A stretch of DNA of 64,000 nt from Paenibacillus sp. G2S3 (GCF_030123105.1 NZ_CP126095.1:5828001-5892000), one strand, 5' to 3'; positions 36,287-45,714 are shown, counted from the stretch's first letter. Notes: a model not told the origin generated them from the letters alone. Program-made: numbers and translations.

Positions 36287-37192
36287 TTAGCTCTTCACAG
36301 CGCCAAGTGTCATACCTTGAACAAAATATTTCTGAATGAACGGATACACCAACAAAATTGGCACGGTTACGACAATCGTAATTGCCATCTTGATAGATTC
36401 TGGCGAGACCTGATTCGAAGCTAGAGATGCAATGTTGGAGCGATAATCGCCACCATTACCACTTGTTGTACTCTGCAGAACCTTCATTAGTTCATATTGC
36501 AATGTCGTCAGATGAGGGCTTGAACCATTATACAAATACGTATCAAACCATGCATTCCATTGACCTACCGCTAGGAACAGCGCGATTGTTGCTAGAGCCG
36601 GCTTCATCAGCGGAAGGATGACACGCCAGTAAATGGTAAAATCATTCGCTCCATCCAGCTTCGCCGATTCCTGCAGTGCATACGGCAAGCCGTCAATAAA
36701 GGAGCGGATAACGAAGACATTAAAGGCACTAACCAATCCAGGCAATACGTAGACTGCAAAGCTGTTCATCATGTGCAGATCCTTGATCAGCATGTATATT
36801 GGAATCATTCCTCCAGAGATATACATGGTCATCGCCAAGAATGTGGAGACGAACTTGCGGCCTGCAAAGTCAGGACGACTGATCGTAAACGCCAGCATCG
36901 AGGCACTGATCAGTCCGAACAAAGTACCGATGACTGTCCGCAAAGCGGATATTTTGAACCCGGTCATCAGCCCCGCGAAACTGAAGATTTTCAAATAATT
37001 ATCCCAGGTAAATTCCCGAGGATAAATGGTGATACCGCCGCGCACACTATCCACTGAATCATTCAGCGAGATAGCAAGCACATTCAGAAACGGATAGATC
37101 GTGATTACAACCACGAACAGTATTACAAAGTACACTATGAAGTCAAAGATCCGGTCTGACCACGACTTTCCGGTGATAGCTGTGTTTCCCAC
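36287..37192 (-). CDS. ABC sugar permease (LplC/YtcP-type)
   Basis: This 301-residue MalG-like permease has six membrane helices. The EAA loop is ALQESAKLDGANDFTIYWRVILPLMKP (about 172-198), and the C-terminus YFVQGMTLGAVKS is typical of LplC/YtcP. The start is GTG with AAAGGAGAG seven bases upstream. It lies 65 bases after the partner permease. There is no ATPase subunit in the cluster, so a shared ATPase such as MsmX is expected. Confidence 0.9.
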   Translation of the reverse strand: MGNTAITGKSWSDRIFDFIVYFVILFVVVITIYPFLNVLAISLNDSVDSVRGGITIYPREFTWDNYLKIFSFAGLMTGFKISALRTVIGTLFGLISASMLAFTISRPDFAGRKFVSTFLAMTMYISGGMIPIYMLIKDLHMMNSFAVYVLPGLVSAFNVFVIRSFIDGLPYALQESAKLDGANDFTIYWRVILPLMKPALATIALFLAVGQWNAWFDTYLYNGSSPHLTTLQYELMKVLQSTTSGNGGDYRSNIASLASNQVSPESIKMAITIVVTVPILLVYPFIQKYFVQGMTLGAVKS

Positions 37193-37257
37193 TGTAACGC
37201 TCTCCTTTCATGAAAAGGGCAATATTGCAGCCACGATTGGTAGAAGGGCCTTCTGTG

Positions 37258-38238
37258 TTACAGAAGGCTCTCTTTAGTTGTACGCTTGAAGATTCCATTA
37301 ATCGTAAACAGCAGGATTACACTGATCACTGAGTTGAATATATTGATCGCGGTACCGTAGGAATATCTCGCCATGCCTAGTCCGTATTTCAGAGAGTACA
37401 GATCCAGCACCTGAGAATAGTCGGTAACGAGGTTGTTTCCAAGCAAGAATTGCTTCTCAAAGCCGATATTCAGCAAATTACCAATCGACATAATGAGTAG
37501 CACTGTAATTGTCGGCCGGATACCTGGAAGGGTAATATGCCATACCTGGCGGAGCCTGCTGGCACCGTCTACTCGGGCCGCTTCGTACAGTTCAGGTCCA
37601 ATACCCGAGATGGCCGCAAGGTAGATAATCGCATTCCATCCGGTTTCTTTCCACACATCTGATAAAGTAACGATTCCCCAGAAGAGATGGCCCTGAGCCA
37701 TGAACTGGATAGGTGAGTCTATAAATCCAATTGTTAACAAGAGATCGTTTACAAGACCATTTTCACTAGATAGCATTTTAGTTACAATTCCCGCTGCAAC
37801 CACCCAAGATACAAAGTGGGGCAAATACGAGACCGTCTGAGCAAATCGTTTAAAAAATCCGAGGCGAACTTCGTTTAGCAATATTGCAAACGTTATCGGA
37901 AAGATAAAGCCTGCGACCAAGCCCATTCCACTCATCGCCAGCGTATTACGCAGCGCCAGAAGGAATTGCGAGTCACTGAACAGTGTCTTAAAGTGTTCAA
38001 AACCTACCCATTCTTGTTCAAAAAAGCCACGTGCGGGCTTGTACTTTTGAAAAGCCATCGTCCAGCCCCATAATGGGAGATAACTGAAGACGAATGCCCA
38101 GATCACAAAAGGTATCGACATCATCCACAAATACTTTTGATTCTTAAAGCTTCTCCAAAACCGTCCTCCTGAAGCAGGCTTTTTGTTGCGCATTCGGGTG
38201 TCCGGCGGGATTTGAGCAGTTACTGTGTCCGCTTTCAT
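37258..38238 (-). CDS. ABC sugar permease (LplB/YtcO-type)
   Basis: This 326-residue MalF-like permease has a charged N-terminus of about 30 residues, then six membrane helices. The EAA loop is GPELYEAARVDGASRLRQVWHITLPGIRP. PLWGWTMAFQKYKPARGFFEQEWVGF is the typical first external loop of LplB-like proteins. AGGAGGGG lies before the ATG. It is first in the importer operon, and a cre-like site stands 36 bases upstream of the start codon. Confidence 0.9.
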   Translation of the reverse strand: MKADTVTAQIPPDTRMRNKKPASGGRFWRSFKNQKYLWMMSIPFVIWAFVFSYLPLWGWTMAFQKYKPARGFFEQEWVGFEHFKTLFSDSQFLLALRNTLAMSGMGLVAGFIFPITFAILLNEVRLGFFKRFAQTVSYLPHFVSWVVAAGIVTKMLSSENGLVNDLLLTIGFIDSPIQFMAQGHLFWGIVTLSDVWKETGWNAIIYLAAISGIGPELYEAARVDGASRLRQVWHITLPGIRPTITVLLIMSIGNLLNIGFEKQFLLGNNLVTDYSQVLDLYSLKYGLGMARYSYGTAINIFNSVISVILLFTINGIFKRTTKESLL

Positions 38239-38273
38239 AAAGCCCCTCCTCTCTATGTCTCAATTCTAAAACT

Positions 38274-38288
38274 TTGTAAGCGATTGCA
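38274..38288. promoter_or_regulatory. cre-like site before the Lpl-type importer
   Basis: TTGTAAGCGATTGCA matches every fixed position of the CcpA site WTGNAANCGNWNNCW. It lies just before the importer operon, where carbon catabolite control is expected. About one chance match to this degenerate pattern is expected in a window of this size, so position is the main support. Confidence 0.6.
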
Positions 38289-38399
38289 GTACCCTATAAA
38301 TTCGACTTAAAATCAGGTGAAAATTAGAGATTTTTGTCCGTGGTGAATTCTCATTTCGGCTCATCGACACAGAGGGGCTAATGCTGCTGGCGTCTGCAT

Positions 38400-38767
38400 T
38401 ATTCTTTGGATTGGACTCCTAAAAACACTTTGCTTGCTGGATATTAGTCACTACGAGGAATATTTGGACTTCCGATCGCTTGCTTCTTCGAATTTTTCAA
38501 CTAGGCTTCTGGTAACCAGCCACTACGAGGAATCTTTGGACTTCCGATCGCTGTTATCCTCAGATTTCCTGATTTAAACCGCTTCTCGCGGTAGAAATCC
38601 GAGGATAAAGGCGAACGCTCCGCTTCTACAGTTCCAAATATTCCTCTTCGTTCTTCTACCAGTCGCCCTTTTAAAGTTAGAAGCTATCAACGCTTCTGCA
38701 GCTCCAAAAATTCCTCTTCACTCCGTTCCCAGCAGTTTTTTTGAACCGAAGCTCAAAAGAAACTGCA
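38400..38767. repeat. Large imperfect palindrome with four copies of a repeat
   Basis: Two direct copies of CACTACGAGGAATNTTTGG followed by ACTTCCGATCGCT (38445-38480, 38517-38552) face two inverted, more diverged copies (38611-38665, 38689-38736) with CCAAATATTCCTCTTC or CCAAAAATTCCTCTTC. The centre is a hairpin, TTATCCTC/GAGGATAA with inner ACCGC/GCGGT (38554-38608). A further AGCAGTTT/AAACTGC hairpin ends it. No open frame or transposase was found. This fills most of the 700-base gap between the importer and its regulator genes. Confidence 0.75.
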
Positions 38768-38857
38768 TTAGATCCCCACCTGCATAAGCTTAAGCAGGTG
38801 TCTATTTAACTACATTAATACTTCACCACGTACAATTGGTGGATTAGGAAAAACAAA

Positions 38858-38911
38858 AAAAAGACCCGCGGGCTGAGATTCAGAAAAACTCCTGAACCTC
38901 AGCCACGGGTA
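38858..38911 (-). terminator. Terminator of the two-component operon
   Basis: On the minus strand ACCCGTGGCTGAGGTTCAGG pairs with its near-complement ending CGGGTCTTTTTTTT. It follows the response regulator stop by about 30 bases. Confidence 0.85.
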
Positions 38912-38942
38912 TAACAGACAAGACAAGAACACCACACCATCC

Positions 38943-40487
38943 TTAGATGCTTTTTCGATAAGAAGTTGGAGAGATTCCTACATATTTTCGGAACTTAGCG
39001 TTGAAATAATCAGGGTTCATATACCCTACCTTCTCAGCCACCTCGTATACTTTCATCCCTTGCGTCAGAAATTCCTTAGCCTTCTCAATCCGCACTTTGT
39101 CCACGTACGTATTGAAGTATTCTCCTGTGGTGTTCTTGAACATTTTACCGAGATAAGCACTGTTATAGCAGAATAACTCGGATAAGGTCTCCAGCTTTAG
39201 GTTCTCATTGTAGCGACGGTTGATGATCTCCGTGATCTTCTTAATTTCATTTCCACGCCCACTGGTCATCTGACCCGCAATTTCTTCAAGAAATGAGACG
39301 GCCTGATCCTGCAAATCAGACAAATAATAACTTTGATAAAGCTCACCTATCGGAGGGGAATGCTCTGCTGCATAGGTGCGAATTTCCGGATACATAGGCT
39401 CCAGACGGGCCAGCACAGTACTAAGAAGTCTCACAAAGGTCTCTTTAATTCGTAATTCATCGCTGCCCTCAGCTACAAGCTCAGCACAGATGGTCTGCAC
39501 GATCGGTCGGATCGCGCTCAGACTTCCGGTTTCTACTGCAAGCAGCAGACGACTCTCCGTCTCCTGCTCCTCTTCAGTCTCCTCTTTCATCTCCATCAGA
39601 AATCCTGAAGGATCTGCACTGATGATGATTCCCTTCTTGAAGAAGAAGGCGCTTCTTAACAGCTCACGTGCTGCATTCAAAGATTCTGCCGCCATTTCGG
39701 GTCGGGCTACTACTCCCCCCGCTACTGCAATGAAGTCGTATCCCTTCTGGCCAATCGTTACAGATAATTCCTTGTATAATTCTTCTCGCTTGCTCGCGTT
39801 CTGGTCCCGATCCTTCAAGAGAATACCCATATACTGCGATAACGTAAAAAATGAAGCATTAGGATGACTACTAAAATACTGTTCCATTACTGTTTTGATA
39901 CCGTGGAGATCCTCATCATTTGCACCAGCTGTTTTTCTTAACTCAATGAGAATGACTTCATAATTCCCCTGTTCCAGCCCTAGCGCATCCACATGTCTAC
40001 TGAGGTTCTGCTCTTCCAGTTTGTCCTCTGAAGTTGGCTGTAGTAGTGCTCGAAGTAACGTTTCTCTATTACGAGCGGGCTCCTCCTCATTCCAGTCACT
40101 GAACCGCTGCTCCTGCTCGATCGTTTCATGCAGTTCTTCCAGACATACGATCATCTCATCTTCATCGACTGGCTTCAGCAAATAACCGTCGATCCGATAA
40201 CCAATCGCCCGCTTAGCATATTCAAAATCAGCATGTCCACTCAAAATGAGCACATGACTTTCTGAGCCTTCTTTACGAAGCTCACTGATCATTTCCAGAC
40301 CATCCATTCCAGGCATACGAATATCAGCAACGATAAGCTCCGGGTAGAAGGTATGATATTTTTCAAGCGCTTGCAAGCCATTAGCTGCTGTAGCTACCAC
40401 CGTATAACCGAGCTTCTCCCATGGGATCAAACTTCTTAGTCCTTCCCGCAGCTTCGGCTCATCATCGACAATCATCACTTTTATCAT
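38943..40487 (-). CDS. AraC-type response regulator (YesN-like)
   Basis: This 514-residue protein has an N-terminal receiver (about 1-120: VMIVDDEPKLREGL, phospho-acceptor in IVADIRMPGMDG, LLKPVDE), a long middle region (about 125-400) and a C-terminal AraC-type DNA-binding domain with two helix-turn-helices (about 410-514, ending NPDYFNAKFRKYVGISPTSYRKSI). It is the regulator partner of the overlapping kinase. Such pairs usually activate the adjacent sugar importer. The start at 40487 follows GGAGG and overlaps the kinase stop by four bases. Confidence 0.9.
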   Translation of the reverse strand: MIKVMIVDDEPKLREGLRSLIPWEKLGYTVVATAANGLQALEKYHTFYPELIVADIRMPGMDGLEMISELRKEGSESHVLILSGHADFEYAKRAIGYRIDGYLLKPVDEDEMIVCLEELHETIEQEQRFSDWNEEEPARNRETLLRALLQPTSEDKLEEQNLSRHVDALGLEQGNYEVILIELRKTAGANDEDLHGIKTVMEQYFSSHPNASFFTLSQYMGILLKDRDQNASKREELYKELSVTIGQKGYDFIAVAGGVVARPEMAAESLNAARELLRSAFFFKKGIIISADPSGFLMEMKEETEEEQETESRLLLAVETGSLSAIRPIVQTICAELVAEGSDELRIKETFVRLLSTVLARLEPMYPEIRTYAAEHSPPIGELYQSYYLSDLQDQAVSFLEEIAGQMTSGRGNEIKKITEIINRRYNENLKLETLSELFCYNSAYLGKMFKNTTGEYFNTYVDKVRIEKAKEFLTQGMKVYEVAEKVGYMNPDYFNAKFRKYVGISPTSYRKSI

Positions 40488-42271
40488 AGATTGTTGTCCT
40501 CCATTGGTATGCAAAAGAAAATAACCGTACCTACATTAGGTCTACTCTCAATCGTTAGCCCATATTCTGCACCGTAGGATAGTTTTAGCCGGTCATGTAC
40601 ATTACGAAGTCCTATTCGCTCACCTTCGCGCTCTTCCTTACGCTCAAGCGTGTTCAGTAATTCCTCTAGCTGAATTGGAGATATTCCTACTCCGTTATCT
40701 GTAATCGTAAATTTAGCATGATCCCCAACTTGTACAACTTCCACCGTCACAAATGCGCCTTCCATCTTATTGTCCAGTCCGTGGACTACTGCGTTCTCGA
40801 CAAGTGGCTGAATAAGAAGTGGGGGCATATAAAGGGATTCAACGGCAGGGTCTATAGTAAATTGATATTTCAACCTCTCCTCATAACGGAATTGCTGAAT
40901 ATCCAAGTAACAACGTACCACTTCTAATTCCTGACTAAGCAAAATTTTACTTCGGCCTACCTCCAGGTTACTGCGCATCATTTTACCTAGAAGACGTACC
41001 ACACGAGCAATTTCCACTTGCCCCTTCATGTGAGCCTCCATTCGAATCGCCTCTAGTGCATTGAACAAGAAATGCGGGTTAATCTGGCTTGCCAGCATTT
41101 TGAATCGTATATCATTTTGTTTCTGTTCCAGCAGACTGTTCTGAGCATTGGATTCCTGTACCTCATACATCAAATCGTTAATGCTGCGTACCATGGAATT
41201 GAATTGACGAGCTAACAGGGCGATTTCATCCTTGCCATCAATCTTTAATGTCGTATCAAAATCCCCAGTACTGACTCGGTTAATATGTCTGCTTAAATGC
41301 AGCAATCGTCGTGAGAATAACGAGGAGAAGCTATATATAATTAAAAAGGCCAATAGAACACTTATCGCAACTACAGTAATCGATAGCTTAATCACTTGAT
41401 TGGGTTCTTTAACTATACTTTCAATCGAAAAAACAGATATGATTCGTAGCGCATTTCGGCTGGATTGTGGTTTAAGCTCCTCGATCACAATTTTGGAGGC
41501 TTCACCATCTACTACTGCTTCATAGCTTCCACTTCCCTGCCCCAAGAGCTTCGTGTCAAAAGAAACATCCACCAGCTTTTTACCTGTCCGATCTTTCCGG
41601 TTCGCTGCAATGATATTATCTTGATCATCGACGATCATGGTATCAAAAGATTCCTGGCTTAGAATGGATGCAAGCTGCTGACTGTTCACATTAATAACGA
41701 GTACACCGATCTTACTGGAGCCCTCCAGCTCAATTTTGCGAACAAGACTTAAATAATTCCGCTTATCACGCTCATCTTCGATATATTCCCAACCGACAAG
41801 ACTATCGTACCGCTGTGCTCTCTGATACCACTGGCTCTCCTTAATCTCAGGTGAAGGATTGATCAGCTCCCAGTTGTTAAGCAGCGTAGCGTTGTCAGTG
41901 TATAAGCGAATGTTGGATATATCTTTATACAACCTAAGGTACTCACGCATATCCGAGTAATCGCGGTAAGCTTCCACCACATCATAAGTGCTAACATACT
42001 GACGAATGGCAAGTCTTTTTAACCGTGCATCATTGCTAAGGCGATATGCGATATCTTGAGATACACCGATGACTTCTTCCGTTCTTTTCTTCACCCGATC
42101 TACGTTGATTGAAGCTTGTTCCAGTGCGCTCTGAAACGCCATGGTCCTCATCTCAAACGTAAGATAACCGCCTACAAGTAATACCGGTAGTAAAGTGGTG
42201 AGTAAAAAAGCAAGCAACAGCTTATTGCGGATTTTGATGTCATTCAACAGCTTAACAATCCATTGGAACAT
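40484..42271 (-). CDS. Sensor histidine kinase (YesM-like)
   Basis: This 595-residue membrane kinase has two helices (about 17-37 and 293-315) flanking an extracellular Cache-type sensor of about 250 residues. HAMP follows (about 320-370, FDTTLKIDGKDEIALLARQFNSM), then the His_kinase domain with the phospho-histidine in ASQINPHFLFNALEAIR and an HATPase with ENAVVHGLDNK and TDNGVGIS. This is the YesM/YtcQ-associated class that senses extracellular sugar, often through a binding protein. It is co-translated with the response regulator. Confidence 0.9.
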   Translation of the reverse strand: MFQWIVKLLNDIKIRNKLLLAFLLTTLLPVLLVGGYLTFEMRTMAFQSALEQASINVDRVKKRTEEVIGVSQDIAYRLSNDARLKRLAIRQYVSTYDVVEAYRDYSDMREYLRLYKDISNIRLYTDNATLLNNWELINPSPEIKESQWYQRAQRYDSLVGWEYIEDERDKRNYLSLVRKIELEGSSKIGVLVINVNSQQLASILSQESFDTMIVDDQDNIIAANRKDRTGKKLVDVSFDTKLLGQGSGSYEAVVDGEASKIVIEELKPQSSRNALRIISVFSIESIVKEPNQVIKLSITVVAISVLLAFLIIYSFSSLFSRRLLHLSRHINRVSTGDFDTTLKIDGKDEIALLARQFNSMVRSINDLMYEVQESNAQNSLLEQKQNDIRFKMLASQINPHFLFNALEAIRMEAHMKGQVEIARVVRLLGKMMRSNLEVGRSKILLSQELEVVRCYLDIQQFRYEERLKYQFTIDPAVESLYMPPLLIQPLVENAVVHGLDNKMEGAFVTVEVVQVGDHAKFTITDNGVGISPIQLEELLNTLERKEEREGERIGLRNVHDRLKLSYGAEYGLTIESRPNVGTVIFFCIPMEDNNL

Positions 42272-42415
42272 GGCCTTCCGCCCCCCGAAACCTTCACTAT
42301 CTCATGCAGAGTTTAATGCCGCCCTGGAGATACCCCATACTTTACAGAAGAAAAATAGGAACGGCAACAACTTCGAATACAGTCCATCCTCAAATCAATA
42401 AACGAGATGGTCATA

Positions 42416-42452
42416 AAAAGGTCCTTCGCCATATGCGAAAGACCTTTTTCAT
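42416..42452. terminator. Terminator of xylB
   Basis: AAAAAGGTC and TTCGC pair with GCGAA and GACCTTTTT around a five-base loop. It lies about 40 bases after the xylB stop on the minus strand. A- and T-runs flank both sides. Confidence 0.85.
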
Positions 42453-42463
42453 CAGACATATCA

Positions 42464-42490
42464 AGCATAAACGCTTTCGGCTTCCTTATT
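42464..42490. repeat. Partial palindromic repeat, copy R6
   Basis: GCATAAACGCTTTCGGCTTC followed by CTTAT matches the left end of R1. It abuts the xylB stop codon, and the second hairpin is absent. Confidence 0.5.
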
Positions 42491-43986
42491 TATTGGCGGT
42501 ATGCAGCCAGCTTGTTATTCAGTTCACGTGTCTGACCGTAGACCTCCTGATAGAGGTTGAATAAGCCGTCGTAAATTGCCGCTTGCTTCGGATCTGGTTT
42601 ATACACATCCGCAGGACGGATGAAAGCTTCTGCACATGCACTAAGGGATGTGAACCAGCCGCTTCCGTAAGCTGCCAACATCGCTGCTCCCATAGCCGGA
42701 CCTTGCTCACTTTCAAGCTTCACGATGGATGCATTGAAAATATCTGCTTGCATCTGGAGCCAAGCCTCATTTTTAGCCCCGCCACCGATTGCAATGATTT
42801 CGGTTATTTCTTTGCCTGAATCACGTACAATCTCGATAGATTCACGTAGCGAAAAGGTAATGCCTTCTAATACGGAACGTGTAAAATGAGTCAATGTATG
42901 CCCTGAATCCATACCAATAAAGCTTCCGCGAATATTCGCATCTGGATGTGGTGTACGTTCCCCTACGATATAAGGTGTAAAGAGCAGTCCGCCGCTACCC
43001 GCTGGAATGGAGGACACCCCACTTAGCAATTCATCAAAGCTCATGTCTGCCGCAAAGGTTTCTTTGAACCATGTAAGGCTATGCCCAGCCGCTAGAGTAA
43101 CGCCCATGATATAGTAGGCATCTTTTTCACTATGGTTGAAGAAATGGACTTTGCCTTCGAGATTTAAATCTTTGTTGCTCTCATAGGAAAGAACTACACC
43201 AGATGTTCCAATACTGCACATCGTCCGGCCTTCACCAAGGATACCTGCTCCAAGTGCTCCACATGCATTATCCGCACCACCAGCAAATACCTTTGTTGAA
43301 GATAAAAGACCTGACGCTTCCGCAATATCCGGCAATAACGTTCCCGTCTGTTCAAAGGACTCTACCAGTCTAGGACAAAGGGAAAGTGGCAGTTCAAAAG
43401 CTTCAGCAATTTCAGCACTCCACGTTTTAGAACCTACATCTAATAGAAGTGTTCCTGCAGCATCAGAATAATCCATCGCGTAATCACCGGTCAACCGGAG
43501 ACGCACATAGTCTTTGGGCAACAGGAACTGATACGCTTGTGATAATACCTCAGGTTCATTCTCTTGTACCCATAGAATTTTAGGAAGCGTGAAGCCTTCC
43601 AGTGCACGATTTCTAGCAACCTCAATAAGCTTTGTTCCGAGCGTCTTCTCTATTCTTCTGCACTGTGCAGTAGTACGAGTATCATTCCAAAGAATGGCCG
43701 GACGAAGCACTTGACCTTCCTTATCCACTAACACCAATCCGTGCATTTGCCCAGAGAAGCTAAGACCGTCAACTTGTGACGGGTCTATGCCCGATACTTC
43801 AATCAGACGACGAAGACTGACCAGGGTCCCTTTTACCCAGTCCTCTGGATTTTGTTCGCTCCAGTTCGGCTGTGGTCTGCTTAGCGGGTAGGACTCGGAA
43901 TGCTCAAAAGCCACCTTGCCCTGTGGGTCCACTAGAACAGTCTTCACTGCACTAGTGCCCAAATCTACACCTATAACGTATTTCAT
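42490..43986 (-). CDS. xylB: Xylulokinase XylB
   Basis: This 498-residue FGGY-family kinase phosphorylates D-xylulose to xylulose 5-phosphate. The N-terminal domain starts YVIGVDLGTSAVKTVLVD and has the substrate motif SGQMHGLVLVD and ILWNDTRT. The C-terminal domain has GGADNACGALGAGI, SIGTSGVVLSY and AIGGGAKNEAWLQMQADIF (FGGY signature 2). GGAGG lies before the ATG. The gene follows xylA after 314 bases filled with tandem repeats and a terminator, so it may be expressed in part separately. Confidence 0.95.
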   Translation of the reverse strand: MKYVIGVDLGTSAVKTVLVDPQGKVAFEHSESYPLSRPQPNWSEQNPEDWVKGTLVSLRRLIEVSGIDPSQVDGLSFSGQMHGLVLVDKEGQVLRPAILWNDTRTTAQCRRIEKTLGTKLIEVARNRALEGFTLPKILWVQENEPEVLSQAYQFLLPKDYVRLRLTGDYAMDYSDAAGTLLLDVGSKTWSAEIAEAFELPLSLCPRLVESFEQTGTLLPDIAEASGLLSSTKVFAGGADNACGALGAGILGEGRTMCSIGTSGVVLSYESNKDLNLEGKVHFFNHSEKDAYYIMGVTLAAGHSLTWFKETFAADMSFDELLSGVSSIPAGSGGLLFTPYIVGERTPHPDANIRGSFIGMDSGHTLTHFTRSVLEGITFSLRESIEIVRDSGKEITEIIAIGGGAKNEAWLQMQADIFNASIVKLESEQGPAMGAAMLAAYGSGWFTSLSACAEAFIRPADVYKPDPKQAAIYDGLFNLYQEVYGQTRELNNKLAAYRQ

Positions 43987-44001
43987 TTTTGACCTCCTAA
44001 A

Positions 44002-44200
44002 AGTTTTGTGAGCATAGACTACATTGAATTACTTCGAACAAAACTCGCTTCGTAAGCATCCTGCTTAGTTTTGTGAGCATAGGCTTCACTGAATTACTTC
44101 GAGCAAAACTTACTTCGTAAGCAACCACTTAGTTTTATGAGCGCTACTTCGTTGAAATACTCCGAATAAAACTCGCTTCGTAAGCATCCGCTTAGTTTTG
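44002..44200. repeat. Three tandem 63-65 bp units between xylA and xylB
   Basis: The units are 44002-44066, 44067-44130 and 44131-44193, with AGTTTTG closing at 44200. Each starts AGTTTTGTGAGCAT or a variant, contains TTACTTCGAACAAAACT or a variant, and ends GCTTCGTAAGCATCCGCTT or a variant. AAAACT and AGTTTT with the inner GCTTCGTAAGC form a hairpin. On the minus strand the array ends a few bases before the xylB ribosome site. A fourth, single copy lies at 51234-51308. Confidence 0.85.
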
Positions 44201-44205
44201 ACTAC

Positions 44206-44247
44206 AAAAAGGGGGCTGCCGAAGAATGCTCTCTTCAGCAACCCCCG
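44206..44247 (-). terminator. Terminator of xylA
   Basis: On the minus strand GGGGGTTGCTGAAGA pairs with TCTTCGGCAGCCCCC, followed by TTTTTG. It lies between xylA and xylB and should reduce read-through. Confidence 0.85.
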
Positions 44248-44300
44248 TTGCATTTGTTCAAACTGGACTCAAAGCCTAAGCTTCAAGCTCCCTGTAAAGA

Positions 44301-45617
44301 CTATTCAGCCAAAATGTATTGGTTAAGTGTAGCTCTCAGGTATTCTTGACGTCCGGATTGGTTAGGACGTGGGTTCTCATTGTTCAAAGCATATTCAGCC
44401 AAAGAAGCCAATGTTGCTTTACCGGAAACGATGTCTCTACCAACGCCTTCAGTGAAGCTGCTGTAGCGTTTGTCAACGAAGTCTTCGAATACGCGATCTT
44501 CGATCAATTTAGCAGCTACTTTCAAGCCTTTTGCATAAGTATCCATACCAGCGATGTGTGCTAGGAACAGATCTTCTGGCTCGAAGGAAGGACGACGTAC
44601 TTTAGCGTCGAAGTTAATTCCGCCTTTGCCAAGACCGTCATTCTTCAATACTTCATAAAGTGTGAGTGTTGCATCGTAAATGTTCACTGGGAATTCATCT
44701 GTATCCCAACCAAGCAATGTATCTCCTTGGTTAGCGTCAAGTGATCCAAGCATACCATTGATACGAGCTACACGAAGTTCATGTTCAAAAGTATGACCTG
44801 CAAGCGTAGCATGGTTAGCTTCAAGGTTCAGCTTGAAGTGCTTGTCGAGGTTGTATTTTTGCAAGAACGAAATTGTTGTTGCTGCATCGAAATCATATTG
44901 ATGTTTTGTAGGCTCTTTTGGTTTAGGTTCGATCAGGAATTGACCGTCAAAACCAATTTCCTTAGCGTAATCAACAGCCATGCTGAACAGACGAGCAATA
45001 TTGTCTTGTTCCAGACCCATATCTGTATTCAGCAATTCTTCGTAGCCTTCACGACCGCCCCAGAATACATAGTTGCTAGCGCCCAGACGTTTACCAACTT
45101 CCAGACCTTTCTTCACTTGTGCTGCTGCATGTGCGTAAACATCAGCATTTGGAGTGGAACCTGCACCGTGCATATAACGTGGGTTAGTGAACATGTTAGC
45201 TGTATTCCACAATAATTTTTTGCCGGAAGTCTTCATGCCTTGTTCAAGGATATCAACGATAGTGTCGATGTTGCTGTAGAATTCACGCAAAGATGCGCCT
45301 TCTGGTGCGATATCTACATCATGGAAGCAGAAGTAAGGCAGATCCATCTTGTCCATAAATTCAAATGCTGCTTCAGCGCGAGCTTTAGCTTTATCAAGAC
45401 CATTCAATTTGTCCCAGCTGCGAATTGCAGTTTCAGCGCCAAACGGATCAGAACCGCCAGCAGTTAATGTATGCCAATAAGCCATTGCAAATTTCAGATG
45501 TTCTTCCATAGTTTTGCCGGCTACGACTTCTTTAGGATTGTAGAATTTAAATGCGAAAGGGTTGGTGGAACGGCTTCCCTCGTAAGAGATTTTGTTCACT
45601 TTCTCAAAATAAGCCAT
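44301..45617 (-). CDS. xylA: Xylose isomerase XylA
   Basis: This 438-residue class II xylose isomerase converts D-xylose to D-xylulose with two divalent metals. The catalytic His/Asp lie in [15 protein letters not shown], metal-binding Glu in [18 protein letters not shown], His/Glu in [13 protein letters not shown], and Asp residues in GSLDANQGD and [15 protein letters not shown] precedes the ATG. It is transcribed from a promoter overlapped by a xylose operator and read divergently from xylR. Confidence 0.96.
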   Translation of the reverse strand: MAYFEKVNKISYEGSRSTNPFAFKFYNPKEVVAGKTMEEHLKFAMAYWHTLTAGGSDPFGAETAIRSWDKLNGLDKAKARAEAAFEFMDKMDLPYFCFHDVDIAPEGASLREFYSNIDTIVDILEQGMKTSGKKLLWNTANMFTNPRYMHGAGSTPNADVYAHAAAQVKKGLEVGKRLGASNYVFWGGREGYEELLNTDMGLEQDNIARLFSMAVDYAKEIGFDGQFLIEPKPKEPTKHQYDFDAATTISFLQKYNLDKHFKLNLEANHATLAGHTFEHELRVARINGMLGSLDANQGDTLLGWDTDEFPVNIYDATLTLYEVLKNDGLGKGGINFDAKVRRPSFEPEDLFLAHIAGMDTYAKGLKVAAKLIEDRVFEDFVDKRYSSFTEGVGRDIVSGKATLASLAEYALNNENPRPNQSGRQEYLRATLNQYILAE

Positions 45618-45647
45618 TGTGTAATCCTCCTCAATTTATGCTTCGCC

Positions 45648-45661
45648 CGCAAGCGTTTACA
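45648..45661 (-). promoter_or_regulatory. cre-like site in the xylA leader
   Basis: On the minus strand TGTAAACGCTTGCG agrees with the core of the CcpA site; the flanking W positions do not match. It lies just downstream of the predicted xylA -10, 31 bases before the start, the position used for catabolite control of xyl operons in Bacillus. Confidence 0.55.
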
Positions 45662-45666
45662 GGATC

Positions 45667-45714
45667 ATCTTAACACATCTTTCGAACTTTGTATATTGGT
45701 TAAACAAAGTTTCG
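45667..45714 (-). promoter_or_regulatory. xylA promoter and XylR operator (xylO)
   Basis: On the minus strand the inverted repeat CGAAACTTTGTTTA/ATACAAAGTTCG (45683-45714) is the likely XylR operator. A -35 TATACA (45690-45695) lies inside it, followed after 17 bases by a -10 TAAGAT (45667-45672). Bound XylR would therefore block polymerase. Xylose would release it. Confidence 0.75.
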
